Shown one piece after another: positions 32,432 to 41,040 of a DNA stretch of 64,000 nucleotides. Position 1 is the first letter of the stretch; each line of letters begins with the position of its first letter. A model generated the notes under the pieces. It saw only the letters and a program-made list of their open reading frames with translations. It searched no databases and was not told the origin of the DNA. The stretch spans positions 1 to 64,000 of the forward strand of contig JBBSEC010000001.1 of the NCBI GenBank assembly GCA_038240075.1. Reading direction: 5' to 3'. The translations under genes and the position numbers were made by a program. Source of the DNA: DATBAK01 sp038240075 (lineage in GTDB: Bacteria; Actinomycetota; Acidimicrobiia; IMCC26256; PALSA-610).

Positions 32432-34207
32432 ATGCTGGGAAGACGAATCGCGGCTTTTGTAGCGCTGATCGCCATGCTCGGCGGAGGTGCCGCGGTTGCC
32501 GCGGGTGCCACCACAGGATCGTTCGCGTCGAACACCCGCGTCGCTCACCGCGCGACGGCTGCCATGACACAGCCCGCTGTCGCGACGTCGGCGTCGATCA
32601 CGGCCAACGCGACCGTCGGTTTGTCGGTGGGCTTCAACGGCGAGCAGGCCATGTACCTCAGCGGTGCCGACCTCGATCGCGAGCTCGACGGCGTCGCCGC
32701 GACCGGATCGCGCTGGCTGCGGGTCGACTTCCCGTGGTCGGGGCTCGAAGCCGCCGGACGCGGCCAGTACTCGTGGGCACCCGCCGACCGTCTCGTCGCC
32801 GCCGCGAACGCGCGCGGCATCCACCTCCTCGCGATGGTCGCGTACACGCCGGCATGGGATCGCCCGGCCGGCACCACCGATCACTTCCAGCCGACCGACC
32901 CGACCGCGTTCGCGGAGTTCGTCGCCGCGGCGGCGCAACGGTACGCGCCGCTCGGCGTGCACAACTGGGAGATCTGGAACGAGCCCAACATGCGCGATTT
33001 CTGGGCACCGCAGCCCGACGTCGTGCGCTACACGCAGTTGCTGCGCCTCGGTTCCTCGGCGATCCACTCGGTCGACGCCTCGGCGTTCGTCGTCAGCGCG
33101 GGCGTGTCGCCCGCGATCGACGTCGCCGGCACCTCGGTTGCACCCAACGAGTTCATCGCCGGGATCTACGCGAACGGCGGAGGTCCGTACGTGCAGGCCG
33201 TCGGCATCCACCCGTACTCGTTCCCGTACGCACCGACGTACCCCGCGTCGTGGAACACCTTCTACATGATGTCGGAGACCCACTCGATCATGGCCGCGCA
33301 CGGCGACGGTGCGAAGCAGATCTGGGGCACGGAGATCGGTTGGGGAACCGGTACCGGCTCGCAGGCCGTGAGTGAAGCCGAGCAGTCGGCGATGGCCGCG
33401 CAGGCGGTCAGCGCCTGGGACAACCTGCCCTTCACGGGCAACCTCTTCTGGTACGACTGGAAGGACATCAGCGCGGATCGCAGCAACGTCTGGGACAACA
33501 TGGGCGTGCTGCGTTCCGACGGTTCGGCCAAGCCCGCGCTCGGCACGTTCACCGCGCTGCTGCACAGCGCGTCGCCACACGTCGTCAGCGGCCGGGCGGC
33601 CAACGGTCCGTGGCTCGTCGGCTCCGACGCCCGACTCTTCTCGACCGGCGGCCGGGCCGTTCCCGCCCACGGTGGTCTCGCGCTCAATCAACCCATCACC
33701 GGATCGGCCCGTACCCCCGACGCGCGCGGGGTGTGGACCGTCGGCGGCGACGGCGGCATCTTCTCCTTCGGTGACGCCGGCTTCTACGGCTCGACCGGCG
33801 CCATGCATCTCAATCGTCCGATCGTCGGCATGACCGCGACGCCGACCGGTCACGGCTACTGGCTCGTCGCGAGCGACGGCGGCATCTTCAGCTTCGGCGA
33901 CGCGCGGTTCTACGGCTCGACCGGCGCCATCCACCTCAACCGTCCGATCGTCGGCATCGCCGCGACCCACGCCGGTCACGGGTACTGGATGGTCGCGAGC
34001 GACGGCGGCATGTTCAGCTTCGGTGACGCCAAGTTCTACGGGTCGGCTGCCGCAACGGTGTCGTCATCGATCGTCGGGGTCGCGGCGACGCCGAGCGGGC
34101 GCGGGTACTGGCTGGCCGAGGTCAACGGCGCCGTGCACAGCTTCGGCGACGCCGGCTACGCCAACCCGGTCAGCGGCGCCCGCATCGTCGACGCGATCAC
34201 GCCGTGA
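32432..34207 (+). CDS. Secreted clan-A glycoside hydrolase with SFGDA repeats
   Basis: The 591-aa protein starts at ATG 32432 after TGGGAG, with a signal peptide (RRIAAFVALIAMLGGGAAVAAGA). Residues about 60-385 form a (beta/alpha)8 glycosidase resembling families GH39/GH5: the acid/base Glu184 is in WEIWNEPN and the nucleophile is probably Glu301 in IWGTEIGWG. Residues about 395-590 hold four 42-residue repeats (SFGDA..FYGSTG, GHGYWLVASDGG) that look like blades of a propeller or a cell-surface repeat. The enzyme may trim the polymer made by the surrounding genes. The polysaccharide it acts on is unknown. Confidence 0.85.
   Translation: MLGRRIAAFVALIAMLGGGAAVAAGATTGSFASNTRVAHRATAAMTQPAVATSASITANATVGLSVGFNGEQAMYLSGADLDRELDGVAATGSRWLRVDFPWSGLEAAGRGQYSWAPADRLVAAANARGIHLLAMVAYTPAWDRPAGTTDHFQPTDPTAFAEFVAAAAQRYAPLGVHNWEIWNEPNMRDFWAPQPDVVRYTQLLRLGSSAIHSVDASAFVVSAGVSPAIDVAGTSVAPNEFIAGIYANGGGPYVQAVGIHPYSFPYAPTYPASWNTFYMMSETHSIMAAHGDGAKQIWGTEIGWGTGTGSQAVSEAEQSAMAAQAVSAWDNLPFTGNLFWYDWKDISADRSNVWDNMGVLRSDGSAKPALGTFTALLHSASPHVVSGRAANGPWLVGSDARLFSTGGRAVPAHGGLALNQPITGSARTPDARGVWTVGGDGGIFSFGDAGFYGSTGAMHLNRPIVGMTATPTGHGYWLVASDGGIFSFGDARFYGSTGAIHLNRPIVGIAATHAGHGYWMVASDGGMFSFGDAKFYGSAAATVSSSIVGVAATPSGRGYWLAEVNGAVHSFGDAGYANPVSGARIVDAITP
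33742..34170 (+). repeat. 126-bp tandem coding repeats (42 aa)
   Basis: Four units carry GGIFSFGDA, YGSTGAxHLNRPIVG and HGYWLVASD with a 126-bp period inside the glycosidase gene. The first two full units are nearly identical and the last is the most diverged. Similar repeats are, to my knowledge, common in secreted proteins of acidimicrobial actinobacteria. Confidence 0.8.
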
Positions 34208-34283
34208 CCACTCGCTCACTTCTGCGCCGCTGAAGCTTCGCCTCGGCGTCCCGCGCTCGGAGCGTCGGTGGAGGCTTGGGCGT

Positions 34284-34316
34284 TCGCTGGCGAGCTTGAC
34301 GTTCGCTTCGCTCACG
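34284..34316 (-). repeat. Dispersed repeat family 1, copy D
   Basis: This 33-base segment is identical to 38071-38103 and, read on the minus strand, encodes VSEANVKLASER. It lies in the gap between the glycosidase and the next small gene. On the minus strand it opens a GTG frame that runs back antisense to the glycosidase end, with no gene in that direction. Confidence 0.8.
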
Positions 34317-34413
34317 TCGGCGCCGCGTGGGTGGGACCGCGTCGCTTCGCTTGTGGCGGCGCCGGTGCCGGAGAAACTCGCGAACTGCGGCGGGCGCGCG
34401 GGAAAGAGCGAAG

Positions 34414-34617
34414 ATGGACATGACTGATCAAGGTGGCACGACGGCGATTCCGGTTGGGGTGGTGTTCGATCCTGCGGAGCGGGTCGTGGGGTTGAGGAGC
34501 ACGGGGGAGGCGTGCTTCATCGCGCCGACCGGCGGGCCTCCGCGGCAGCTCGTCCACGTCACGCCCGGCCCCGGCGGCGACCACCGGCCCGTGCCCTTCG
34601 CGAAGGAGCAGAGATGA
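34414..34617 (+). CDS. Small hypothetical protein coupled to a cupin
   Basis: The 67-aa product begins MDMTDQGGTTAIPVGVVFD and contains RVVGLRSTGEACFIAPTGGPPRQLVHVTPGPGG. No signal peptide or membrane span is seen. I call it a gene because its TGA overlaps the cupin ATG (ATGA) and its composition is protein-like. It could be a degraded N-terminal piece of a cupin or a small partner. The function is unknown. GGGAAAGAGCGAAG precedes the ATG at 34414. Confidence 0.5.
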   Translation: MDMTDQGGTTAIPVGVVFDPAERVVGLRSTGEACFIAPTGGPPRQLVHVTPGPGGDHRPVPFAKEQR

Positions 34618-35048
34618 CGACCCACAGCGAGAACACCGCGGCACGACGTCCGGTGGTGCTGGGACCGGGCGAGGGTCGGTCGTACCCGATGGGTGATCGC
34701 GCCTCGGCGGTCTTCAAGGCCGGCGGCGTGGAGACCGAGCAGCGGTATTCGATCTCGGAATGGTGGCTCGAGCCGCACACCAAGGGGCCCGACGCGCATT
34801 CGCATCCCGACGACGACGTGTTCTACGTCCTCGCCGGCACCATGCACGTGATGGTGGGTACCGAGTGGACGGAGGCGACCACCGGGTCGTTCGTGCTCGT
34901 GCCCGGCAACGTCGTCCACGCCTTCGAGAACCGAGGGTCGGAGCGGGCCGGGATGCTCAACGTCTCGGCGCCCGGCAACTTCGAGCAACACATGCCGGGC
35001 ATCGCGGCGTGGTTCGCGGCGCGTTCTCCCGAAGACTCGCGAGTCTGA
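34614..35048 (+). CDS. Cupin domain protein
   Basis: The 144-aa single-domain cupin has motif 1 HSHPDDDVFYVLAGTMHVMVG (two His, with Asp where Glu is common) near residues 60-80 and motif 2 GNVVHAFEN with the third His near 102. A mononuclear metal site for sugar or small-molecule chemistry or sensing is likely. ATG 34614 overlaps the preceding short gene. Its place at the edge of the polysaccharide locus hints at a sugar-related role, but cupins are too varied to be specific. Confidence 0.82.
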   Translation: MTTHSENTAARRPVVLGPGEGRSYPMGDRASAVFKAGGVETEQRYSISEWWLEPHTKGPDAHSHPDDDVFYVLAGTMHVMVGTEWTEATTGSFVLVPGNVVHAFENRGSERAGMLNVSAPGNFEQHMPGIAAWFAARSPEDSRV

Positions 35049-35063
35049 GTTGCTCGTCAGTCG

Positions 35064-36887
35064 TTACCGCGACGTGTGGTCGCGGTAGAGGGTCTCGTAA
35101 CGGTTGGTGACGGCGTCGAGGCTGTAGCGCTCGGCGGCGAGGCGGGCGCCGGTGCGGAGACGGTCCCGCAGCTCCGGGTCCTGCAGGCGCGCGAGCGCAG
35201 CGGCGAGATCGCGGGGATCGTTGCTCGGCGGGACGATGCCCGACGACGGATCGAGCACCTGATCGCCGCCCGCGCTTGCCGGCGCGACGCAGGGGACGCC
35301 GCAGGCCAGTGCCTCGAGGAGGCTGTTCGAGAGACCCTCGCGGTCGGACGGGAGCACGAACGCATCGACCGCGTGGAGGTACGGCCGAACGTCGGGGACC
35401 GCGCCGGGGAACTCGACGCGGTCTTCGAGGCCGAGCCGCTTCACCTGGGCGCGCAACGCCGTGCCGCGGTCTTCGAGGTCGGCGCGGCTGTCGCCGGCGA
35501 GGAACAACCGTCCGTCGACACCGGCGCGCACTTGGAGCGCGAATGCGTCGATCAACCGTTCGACCCGCTTCAGCGCTCGCAGATGGCCGGTGTAGAGCAC
35601 GGCGAACTGGTCGTCGCCGATCCCGAGCTCGCGGCGCGCGTCGGCGCGTTGCGTCGCTGTCGGCGGTTGGAACCGCTCGATGTCGACGGGCGTCGGGATC
35701 ACGGCGACCTTCTGGATGCCGAGGGCCGTCAGTTCGTTCTGCAGCGCGGGAGTCAGCGCGACATGCATCGTGCGTCGCATGACCCGTCGTCGTGCCGCGC
35801 GCACCAACGCGCGCAACGGACGACGCGTCGGCGTGAGCACATCGGTTGCGTCGCCGAGCCCGGCCCAGCACATGACGGTCCGTTTCGACACGCCGGCCAG
35901 CCACGCGCTGATCACGAAGTCGGGGTACATGATCACCTGGACGACGTCGATCGAGGTGCGGTGCCGGCGGAGCCACCACGCGATGCGCAGCACCAGAAGC
36001 TTCATTGCGATGCCGTCGCGGCCCGTCGGCCCGAGCCGGCGCACGGTCACGGCTCCGCGTTGCTCACGGCTCGGCCAGCCACGATCGAGCCGTTGCGTCA
36101 CGATCGTGACCGCACCGCCGCGAGCCGCGAGGGCTTCGGCCTGGTTGCGGGTCTGGCGGGTTGTTCCACCGATCGTGGGCTCGAAGTCGGGGACCGCGAA
36201 GACCACGGACGGGCGGACGGTTGCCGCATCGCCGAGTCGATGCTTGCTCTCGCGCTCGCTGCTCGCGAGCCGGTCGATCGCGTCGATCACGCGGTCGGAG
36301 ACGACCGCCTCGCACGCGTCGTCGACGCGCGCCGTGGGAACCGATACGGACTCGGCCGCCGCGCCGGCGACGCGACCCGAGGTGAGCGCGAGATCGACCG
36401 ACGGTGCGACGCCCGCGAGCAACGCGCGGGCCCGCCGTCCGGTCACGGGCTCCGCGGCCAGCCACGCGACCTTCGGACGCGGCCGCGTCGCGTCGGCACC
36501 ACTCGGAACGGTGAGGCAGAGCGCGGCGAGCGCGTCGAGGCTCGCGGTCATGACCACGTCGGCGTGTGCGATCGCGTCGTGCAGGTCGTCGGCACCGCGG
36601 TTGGCGCGGCGCCGCGCGGCACTGGTGCCGAGGGTCGACGGTGACCACGGCTCGAGATCGGGGACGTCGCGATGGGTCAGCCGGCGCCGCGCGGTGACGT
36701 CGACGGTCGGTCCGGCCGGCGCGGCGACGCGCACGGTCCAGCCGCGCGCCTGTGCGCACTCGAGCGCGTCGAGCACCTCGCTGTCGCCAGGACCGAGCGT
36801 CGGTCCGGCGAGCAGTCCGACGACGGTCCGGCCCGGGTGCTCGCGCTTCACCGCGCGCTCGCCGTTCACGACGTGCTCACCGCTCAC
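35064..36887 (-). CDS. Family 4 glycosyltransferase with long N-terminal extension
   Basis: The 607-aa protein has a GT-B fold GT4 unit from about residue 225 to the end: VPDFEPTIGGTTRQTRNQAEAL, VAVIPTPVDIERFQPP, VLYTGHLRALKRVERLIDAF and DREGLSNSLLEALACGVP with the donor-binding E-x7-E. Residues 1-220 look like another, partly degenerate Rossmann lobe (TVVGLLAGPTLGPGDSEVLDAL) that is absent from normal 370-aa GT4 enzymes. The start GTG 36887 overlaps the stop of the upstream transferase (GTGA). Translation could also begin at later GTG codons. It is the second of a two-transferase unit. Confidence 0.8.
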   Translation of the reverse strand: MSGEHVVNGERAVKREHPGRTVVGLLAGPTLGPGDSEVLDALECAQARGWTVRVAAPAGPTVDVTARRRLTHRDVPDLEPWSPSTLGTSAARRRANRGADDLHDAIAHADVVMTASLDALAALCLTVPSGADATRPRPKVAWLAAEPVTGRRARALLAGVAPSVDLALTSGRVAGAAAESVSVPTARVDDACEAVVSDRVIDAIDRLASSERESKHRLGDAATVRPSVVFAVPDFEPTIGGTTRQTRNQAEALAARGGAVTIVTQRLDRGWPSREQRGAVTVRRLGPTGRDGIAMKLLVLRIAWWLRRHRTSIDVVQVIMYPDFVISAWLAGVSKRTVMCWAGLGDATDVLTPTRRPLRALVRAARRRVMRRTMHVALTPALQNELTALGIQKVAVIPTPVDIERFQPPTATQRADARRELGIGDDQFAVLYTGHLRALKRVERLIDAFALQVRAGVDGRLFLAGDSRADLEDRGTALRAQVKRLGLEDRVEFPGAVPDVRPYLHAVDAFVLPSDREGLSNSLLEALACGVPCVAPASAGGDQVLDPSSGIVPPSNDPRDLAAALARLQDPELRDRLRTGARLAAERYSLDAVTNRYETLYRDHTSR

Positions 36888-37996
36888 GTCGGGCCGCCGG
36901 ACGCGGCGGCGACGGCCGCCGCGAATCCCTCGCGGAAGCGGGCGGGCGCGAAATCCTCGGCATGGGCGCGGATGGCCGACCGGTCGAAGGCGTCGTCGTC
37001 GAAGTCGCGGAGTACCTGGCTGAGTGTGTCCACATGATCTGTATCGGTCGTCGCGGGGTAGAGGACACCGGTTGTTCCCGGCAGGACCGTGTCGAGTACG
37101 CCACCGACGGCGCGGGCGACCACCGGGGCCCCGCACGCCTGGGCCTCGACCGGCATGATCCCGAAGTCCTCCTCGCCCGGGAAGAGGAGGGCCCGGCAGT
37201 TGCGGTAGAGGTCGCGCATGGTGTCGTTGTCGACCCGACCGAGGATCTCGACGGTCGGTCCCGCGTCCGCCTCGACGGCGCCGCGCGCGCGGCCGTCTCC
37301 GGCCACGATGAGCTTGACGCCGGCCCGGGTTGCCGCGGCGACCGCGAGCTCAGGCCTCTTGTAGGGCACGAGTCGTCCCGCGACGAGGAAGAAGTCGCCC
37401 CGGGTCGCGGTGCCGGGCGCGGCGGGTGTGAAGAAGTCGGTGTCGACGGGTGGCGCGACGACGGTCGACGCGCGTCCCCACCACCGGCGGATCCGGTCGC
37501 CGACGTAGTGCGAGTTGGCGACGATGCCGGTGAGTCGCTGCGCGGCCCGGCGGTCGGGTCCCTTCTGGGTCGCTGCGAACGCGCCGAGCACCGCGCGTCC
37601 GGCGGTGCCGCCGATCTCGTGACGGCGGGTCTGGGCCTCCCAGATCCAGCGCGCGGGTGTGTGCACGTAGGACACGATCGGGGTGTCGGGCTTCGGGTGG
37701 ACTCGGTTGGCGAACGCGTGATGACTCGTGATCACGAGGTCGTAGCCGCTGATGTCGAGGTGTCGCATCGCGACGGGGAGCAACGGCAGCAGGTGCGCGT
37801 ACTGATCGCCACCGCGATAGAGCTTTTGCAGCGGGCTGGTACGCACATCGGCGTCGCGCAGGATCGGTCCGAGCGTCTCGGGGTCGCACACCGTCGTGAA
37901 GATCGGCGCGTCGGGCCACATCAGATGCAGCTGCTCGACGACGCGTTCCGAGCCCGCGTACACGGTGAACTTCTCGTGTACCAGAGCCACCTTCAT
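36884..37996 (-). CDS. Family 4 glycosyltransferase (mannosyltransferase-like)
   Basis: The 370-aa protein begins MKVALVHEKFTVYAGSERVVEQL, and contains SYVHTPARWIWE, GIVANSHYVGDRIRRWWGR, VVAPPVDTDFF, FLVAGRLVPYKRPELAV and LLFPGEEDFGIMPVEAQACGAPVVA. This resembles the WbaZ-type GDP-mannose transferases. The ATG at 37996 follows a short repeat-derived frame whose stop lies four bases upstream. It belongs to a minus-strand operon with the BY-kinase upstream and the longer GT4 downstream. Confidence 0.9.
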   Translation of the reverse strand: MKVALVHEKFTVYAGSERVVEQLHLMWPDAPIFTTVCDPETLGPILRDADVRTSPLQKLYRGGDQYAHLLPLLPVAMRHLDISGYDLVITSHHAFANRVHPKPDTPIVSYVHTPARWIWEAQTRRHEIGGTAGRAVLGAFAATQKGPDRRAAQRLTGIVANSHYVGDRIRRWWGRASTVVAPPVDTDFFTPAAPGTATRGDFFLVAGRLVPYKRPELAVAAATRAGVKLIVAGDGRARGAVEADAGPTVEILGRVDNDTMRDLYRNCRALLFPGEEDFGIMPVEAQACGAPVVARAVGGVLDTVLPGTTGVLYPATTDTDHVDTLSQVLRDFDDDAFDRSAIRAHAEDFAPARFREGFAAAVAAASGGPT

Positions 37997-38000
37997 TCGC

Positions 38001-38102
38001 TCACTCGGCAACTTCTCGCTCGCTTCTACCGCTCGTCCTTCGCGTACGTCGCACTGTGTCCGTCCGTCGCTCGCTGGCGAGCTTGACGTTCGCTTCGCTC
38101 AC
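38001..38102 (-). CDS. Possible repeat-derived small ORF before the GT4 gene
   Basis: A GTG at 38102 opens a 33-codon frame reading VSEANVKLASERRTD and ending in SEREVAE with TGA at 38003-38001, four bases before the GT4 ATG. It contains the whole family 1 repeat. Similar frames sit before atpG and after wecA. It may serve to couple translation rather than make a stable protein; no ribosome site is evident. Confidence 0.3.
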   Translation of the reverse strand: MSEANVKLASERRTDTVRRTRRTSGRSEREVAE

Positions 38103-38103
38103 G
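38071..38103 (-). repeat. Dispersed repeat family 1, copy E
   Basis: This segment is identical over 33 bases to copy D at 34284-34316. It sits in the 138-bp gap between the BY-kinase stop and the GT4 start. In the minus-strand direction it matches the + strand copies at 55.85 and 60.7 kb with changes of AGC to AAC and GAG to AAG. Confidence 0.85.
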
Positions 38104-38134
38104 CCTGCGCCGCGTGTAACCGAGCAAGACCCGT

Positions 38135-39574
38135 TTAGCCGCGCTCGTACGTATCGCGGCGGTTGACTTGGGCGTTGTTGACGACCACGCCGATGAGGGT
38201 GGCGCCCGTGCGCTCGAGCGAGTCGATCAGGGTGCGCGCCGCGCGTCGCCGGGTCGACTTGGCGTCGAGCACCAACAGCGTTGCGTCGCACTGCGCGGCG
38301 ACGGCCAGCGCGTCGGCGTACACCGCGCCCGGAGGCGTGTCGACGACGACGAGCTCGGCGGTGTCGAGCGAGTCGAGCACGTGTCGGAAGGCGCGGCCTC
38401 CGAGCACTCCGACGGTGTCGTTCACGGGCGAGCCGCTCGGGATGAGCTTCAGGTTCGGGATGCCTTCGACGCGGTGCAACGCCGACTGCAGATCGGTGCC
38501 GCGGAGTGCGTTGCTGAGACCGGGCTCGCGATCGGTGCGCAACCGCGAGTGCAACACGGGGCGGCGCAGGTCGGCGTCGATGAGCACGACGGTCGCGTCG
38601 ACGGCAACGGCCGACTCCGCGAGGTGAACCGCCGAGAACGATTTGCCGGCACCGGGGTTCGGACTGACGACGGCGATCGTGCGCGGCCGACCCGCGCCCT
38701 CGAGGAACATCAGGTTCGTCCGCAGCGTCCGGAACGCCTCGACGACGTCGGGACCTCGACCGCGTGGCACCATCGCGAGCACCGGGAGCCCGGTGAAGCT
38801 CGTGATCTGCTCGACGTCGTTCGTGCGGGCGAACCGGTCGCCGAACGCCCGCAGGACCACCAGACCTTCACCGAAGAGGATGAGCGCGACCAGGAAGCCG
38901 AGCAGCCCGGCCTTCTTCGGGTGCGGCGATACCGGACCGGCGCTCGGGATCGGCTCGGTGAGCGCGCTGACCTGGAAACCCGTGGGCTGGAGCGTGAGGA
39001 GCGTCTGCTGCGCGGTCGCGATCTCCTGGCGGACGAAGTTGGTCAAATCGACGCTGTTCTTGACATCGGGCGTGGTCAGGGACTGCTGGAGCGCGGTGAT
39101 CGATTTGTTGAGCGTGGCCCGCTGGACTCTGAGCTGAGCTTCCTGCTGGCTGTTCACGAGCTCGTGCAGCGCGAACGACACTCCGCTCGCGATCTCCACG
39201 GCCTGCACCGATGTGCGGCCGGTGGTGCTCACCTGGAGGATGCCGGTCGTGCCGGTCGCGGTGACCTTGATGTCGGAGAGCATCTCGTCGACCGTGAGCT
39301 CCGCCGTGAGCTTCGCGTGGGCACGCGCGGCCGTCGCGATGTCCGGGGTGTTCCCGACCACGGAGTAGTACGTCGTTCGGACGTCGATCTGGTTCGGGTC
39401 GACGGTCTGCGCGCTGTTGATGTCTTGGCTGGCGACGCTGAGCAACTGATGAGCGGCGTAGATCTTGGGCTTGCTCGCGCTGTACGCGTACGCGAGACCA
39501 CCGACGACGACCGCGACAATGAGGATCTTCCACCAGTTCGTACGTACGACGCGCAGGTGATCGGCCAGATCCAC
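38135..39574 (-). CDS. Wzz/BY-kinase-type polysaccharide co-polymerase
   Basis: The 479-aa protein joins a chain-length-determinant part and a cytoplasmic kinase part. Transmembrane helices are at 16-34 and 222-244, with a Wzz extracellular region between. The kinase has Walker A SPNPGAGKS (304-312), Walker A' VVLIDADLRRP (329-339) and Walker B VVVDTPPG (409-416). The Tyr-rich C-terminal cluster of BY-kinases is nearly missing, as only Tyr476 lies close to the end, so cyclic autophosphorylation may not occur. It would control length and export of the polymer. GTG 39574 has TACACT seven bases upstream, implying leaderless expression. Confidence 0.9.
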   Translation of the reverse strand: MDLADHLRVVRTNWWKILIVAVVVGGLAYAYSASKPKIYAAHQLLSVASQDINSAQTVDPNQIDVRTTYYSVVGNTPDIATAARAHAKLTAELTVDEMLSDIKVTATGTTGILQVSTTGRTSVQAVEIASGVSFALHELVNSQQEAQLRVQRATLNKSITALQQSLTTPDVKNSVDLTNFVRQEIATAQQTLLTLQPTGFQVSALTEPIPSAGPVSPHPKKAGLLGFLVALILFGEGLVVLRAFGDRFARTNDVEQITSFTGLPVLAMVPRGRGPDVVEAFRTLRTNLMFLEGAGRPRTIAVVSPNPGAGKSFSAVHLAESAVAVDATVVLIDADLRRPVLHSRLRTDREPGLSNALRGTDLQSALHRVEGIPNLKLIPSGSPVNDTVGVLGGRAFRHVLDSLDTAELVVVDTPPGAVYADALAVAAQCDATLLVLDAKSTRRRAARTLIDSLERTGATLIGVVVNNAQVNRRDTYERG

Positions 39575-39581
39575 GGCGCGG

Positions 39582-39587
39582 AGTGTA
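39582..39587 (-). promoter_or_regulatory. Putative -10 element, leaderless BY-kinase gene
   Basis: On the minus strand TACACT is followed by seven bases and the GTG start. The same TACACT-N7-GTG arrangement precedes rpiB. Confidence 0.5.
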
Positions 39588-39636
39588 AGCGCCGACTTTG
39601 CCGATTCGGTGCACGCTGTGATGCACCGCGCGGCGG

Positions 39637-39642
39637 TACCCT
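39637..39642 (+). promoter_or_regulatory. Putative -10 element for the O-antigen ligase-like gene
   Basis: TACCCT lies nine bases before ATG 39652 and three before GTG 39646. With the divergent element at 39582-39587 it makes the 77-bp gap a compact two-way promoter. Confidence 0.35.
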
Positions 39643-39651
39643 GCCGTGGCC

Positions 39652-41040
39652 ATGCTCGCGCCGCCGATCCCGAAGCTGGCCCCGGCGCGCCGACGACTCG
39701 TTCTCGTCGTCGTGGTCGCCGGCGCGCTGTCGGTGTACACGATCGGGGCTCTCATCCTCCCCGGTGTCCTCTTCGATCCGTTCATGGATCAACTCATCGC
39801 GCACGCACCGCTCATCATCGTCGCGTTGCTCGCGGCGCCGGTCGGTCTCGCGATCGCAGACCGACCGCAGCGCGGTGTGCTCATGCTCGTCGCATTGGTG
39901 CCGTATTGGGGTCTCGACGTTGTGCTGCCGATCCCGTCCGGTTGGAAGGAGTCGATCGCGCTCTACACGCTCCTCTGGACGGTCCTGGGCGTCGTCGGCA
40001 AGCCGCGGCCGCGCTACAAGCGGCCGAGCGTCGTCCAGCCGTTCGTCGCGTACTTCGGTGTCGCGCTCATCTCGGCCGCGATCGTGCGCGGGACCCAGGC
40101 CGAGCTCGGGATCAAGATCGGCTTCTTCTGGGCGCTCATGGCCGTGCTCGTCTGGATGCTTCCGCTCGACGAGCGCGAACGCGACGGCGTGATCACGATC
40201 ATCATGGTGAACGGCGTGATCACCGCCCTCGTCGGGATCTGGCAGCAGATCGTGGGCGCGCCCCGCCTGGTCGCGCTCGGCTACAGCTACAACTCGACGG
40301 TGCGGTTCACGGGCGGTTTCCTGCGCTCGTTCTCCACGTTCAAGCTGCCGTTCGACTTCGGCTTCTATCTCGCAATGGTCATCGTGATCGGCCTGTCGGT
40401 CGCGATGCGCGAGCCGCGGCGGTTGCGAAGCATTCTGTTCTTCGCCACGTTGCCGATCGTCGCCACCGGTCTCGTGTTTTCGTTCGTCCGGGGCGCGTGG
40501 CTCGTCGTCGGCATCGGTCTCGTCTACATGGCGCTCACCCGGTACAAGTGGCTTCTCCTCGGAGCACCGATTGCGTTGCTCGCGCTCGTCGTCCTGCCCG
40601 GCGACTTTGCGACACCGGCGTTGTCGGGCACGAGCTTCGGTGAGCGTTCGCAGAGCTGGACGAGCAACATCTCGCAGATCTTCGGTCCGCTCGGCCATGG
40701 CATCGGGACGGCGGGATCGGCCGCGGAGAAAGCCGAAGCGCTGAAGAAGCTCGTCAACGCGTACCAGCCCGACAATCAGTACTTCAAGACGAGCTTCGAG
40801 ATCGGCGTCGTCGGACTGTTCTTCTTCATCTTCCTGATCGTCTCGGCGTTCCTGACGGCGCGCGCGTCGGCGACCCGGCTCACGGGGCGCGAGCAGGCGC
40901 TGGCCGAAGGGCTCACCGCACACATCCTCGGGATCATGGCCGCGTGCTTCGTCGCCACGTACTTCGAGATTTTCCCGATGGACTTCTTCTTCTGGCTGTT
41001 ACTAGGGATCGTTGTCACGTGCGACCGCGCATCGTTCTGA
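39652..41040 (+). CDS. O-antigen ligase/polymerase-like membrane protein
   Basis: The 462-aa protein has about 10-12 hydrophobic helices spread over its length and a larger extracytoplasmic loop around 310-375 (GTSFGERSQSWTSNISQIFGPLGHGIGTAG ... DNQYFKTSFEIG), which is the Wzy_C/WaaL family pattern. It either polymerises repeat units or ligates the glycan. GTG 39646 is an alternative start two codons upstream. The neighbouring Wzz-like protein supports a Wzy-type polymerase. The following glycosyltransferase overlaps its last 22 bases. Confidence 0.85.
   Translation: MLAPPIPKLAPARRRLVLVVVVAGALSVYTIGALILPGVLFDPFMDQLIAHAPLIIVALLAAPVGLAIADRPQRGVLMLVALVPYWGLDVVLPIPSGWKESIALYTLLWTVLGVVGKPRPRYKRPSVVQPFVAYFGVALISAAIVRGTQAELGIKIGFFWALMAVLVWMLPLDERERDGVITIIMVNGVITALVGIWQQIVGAPRLVALGYSYNSTVRFTGGFLRSFSTFKLPFDFGFYLAMVIVIGLSVAMREPRRLRSILFFATLPIVATGLVFSFVRGAWLVVGIGLVYMALTRYKWLLLGAPIALLALVVLPGDFATPALSGTSFGERSQSWTSNISQIFGPLGHGIGTAGSAAEKAEALKKLVNAYQPDNQYFKTSFEIGVVGLFFFIFLIVSAFLTARASATRLTGREQALAEGLTAHILGIMAACFVATYFEIFPMDFFFWLLLGIVVTCDRASF

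Noticed and set aside
34197..34421. Minus-strand small ORF around repeat copy D as a real gene
   Set aside because: It has no ribosome site, lies over the repeat and the end of the glycosidase gene, and its codon use looks like a complement frame.
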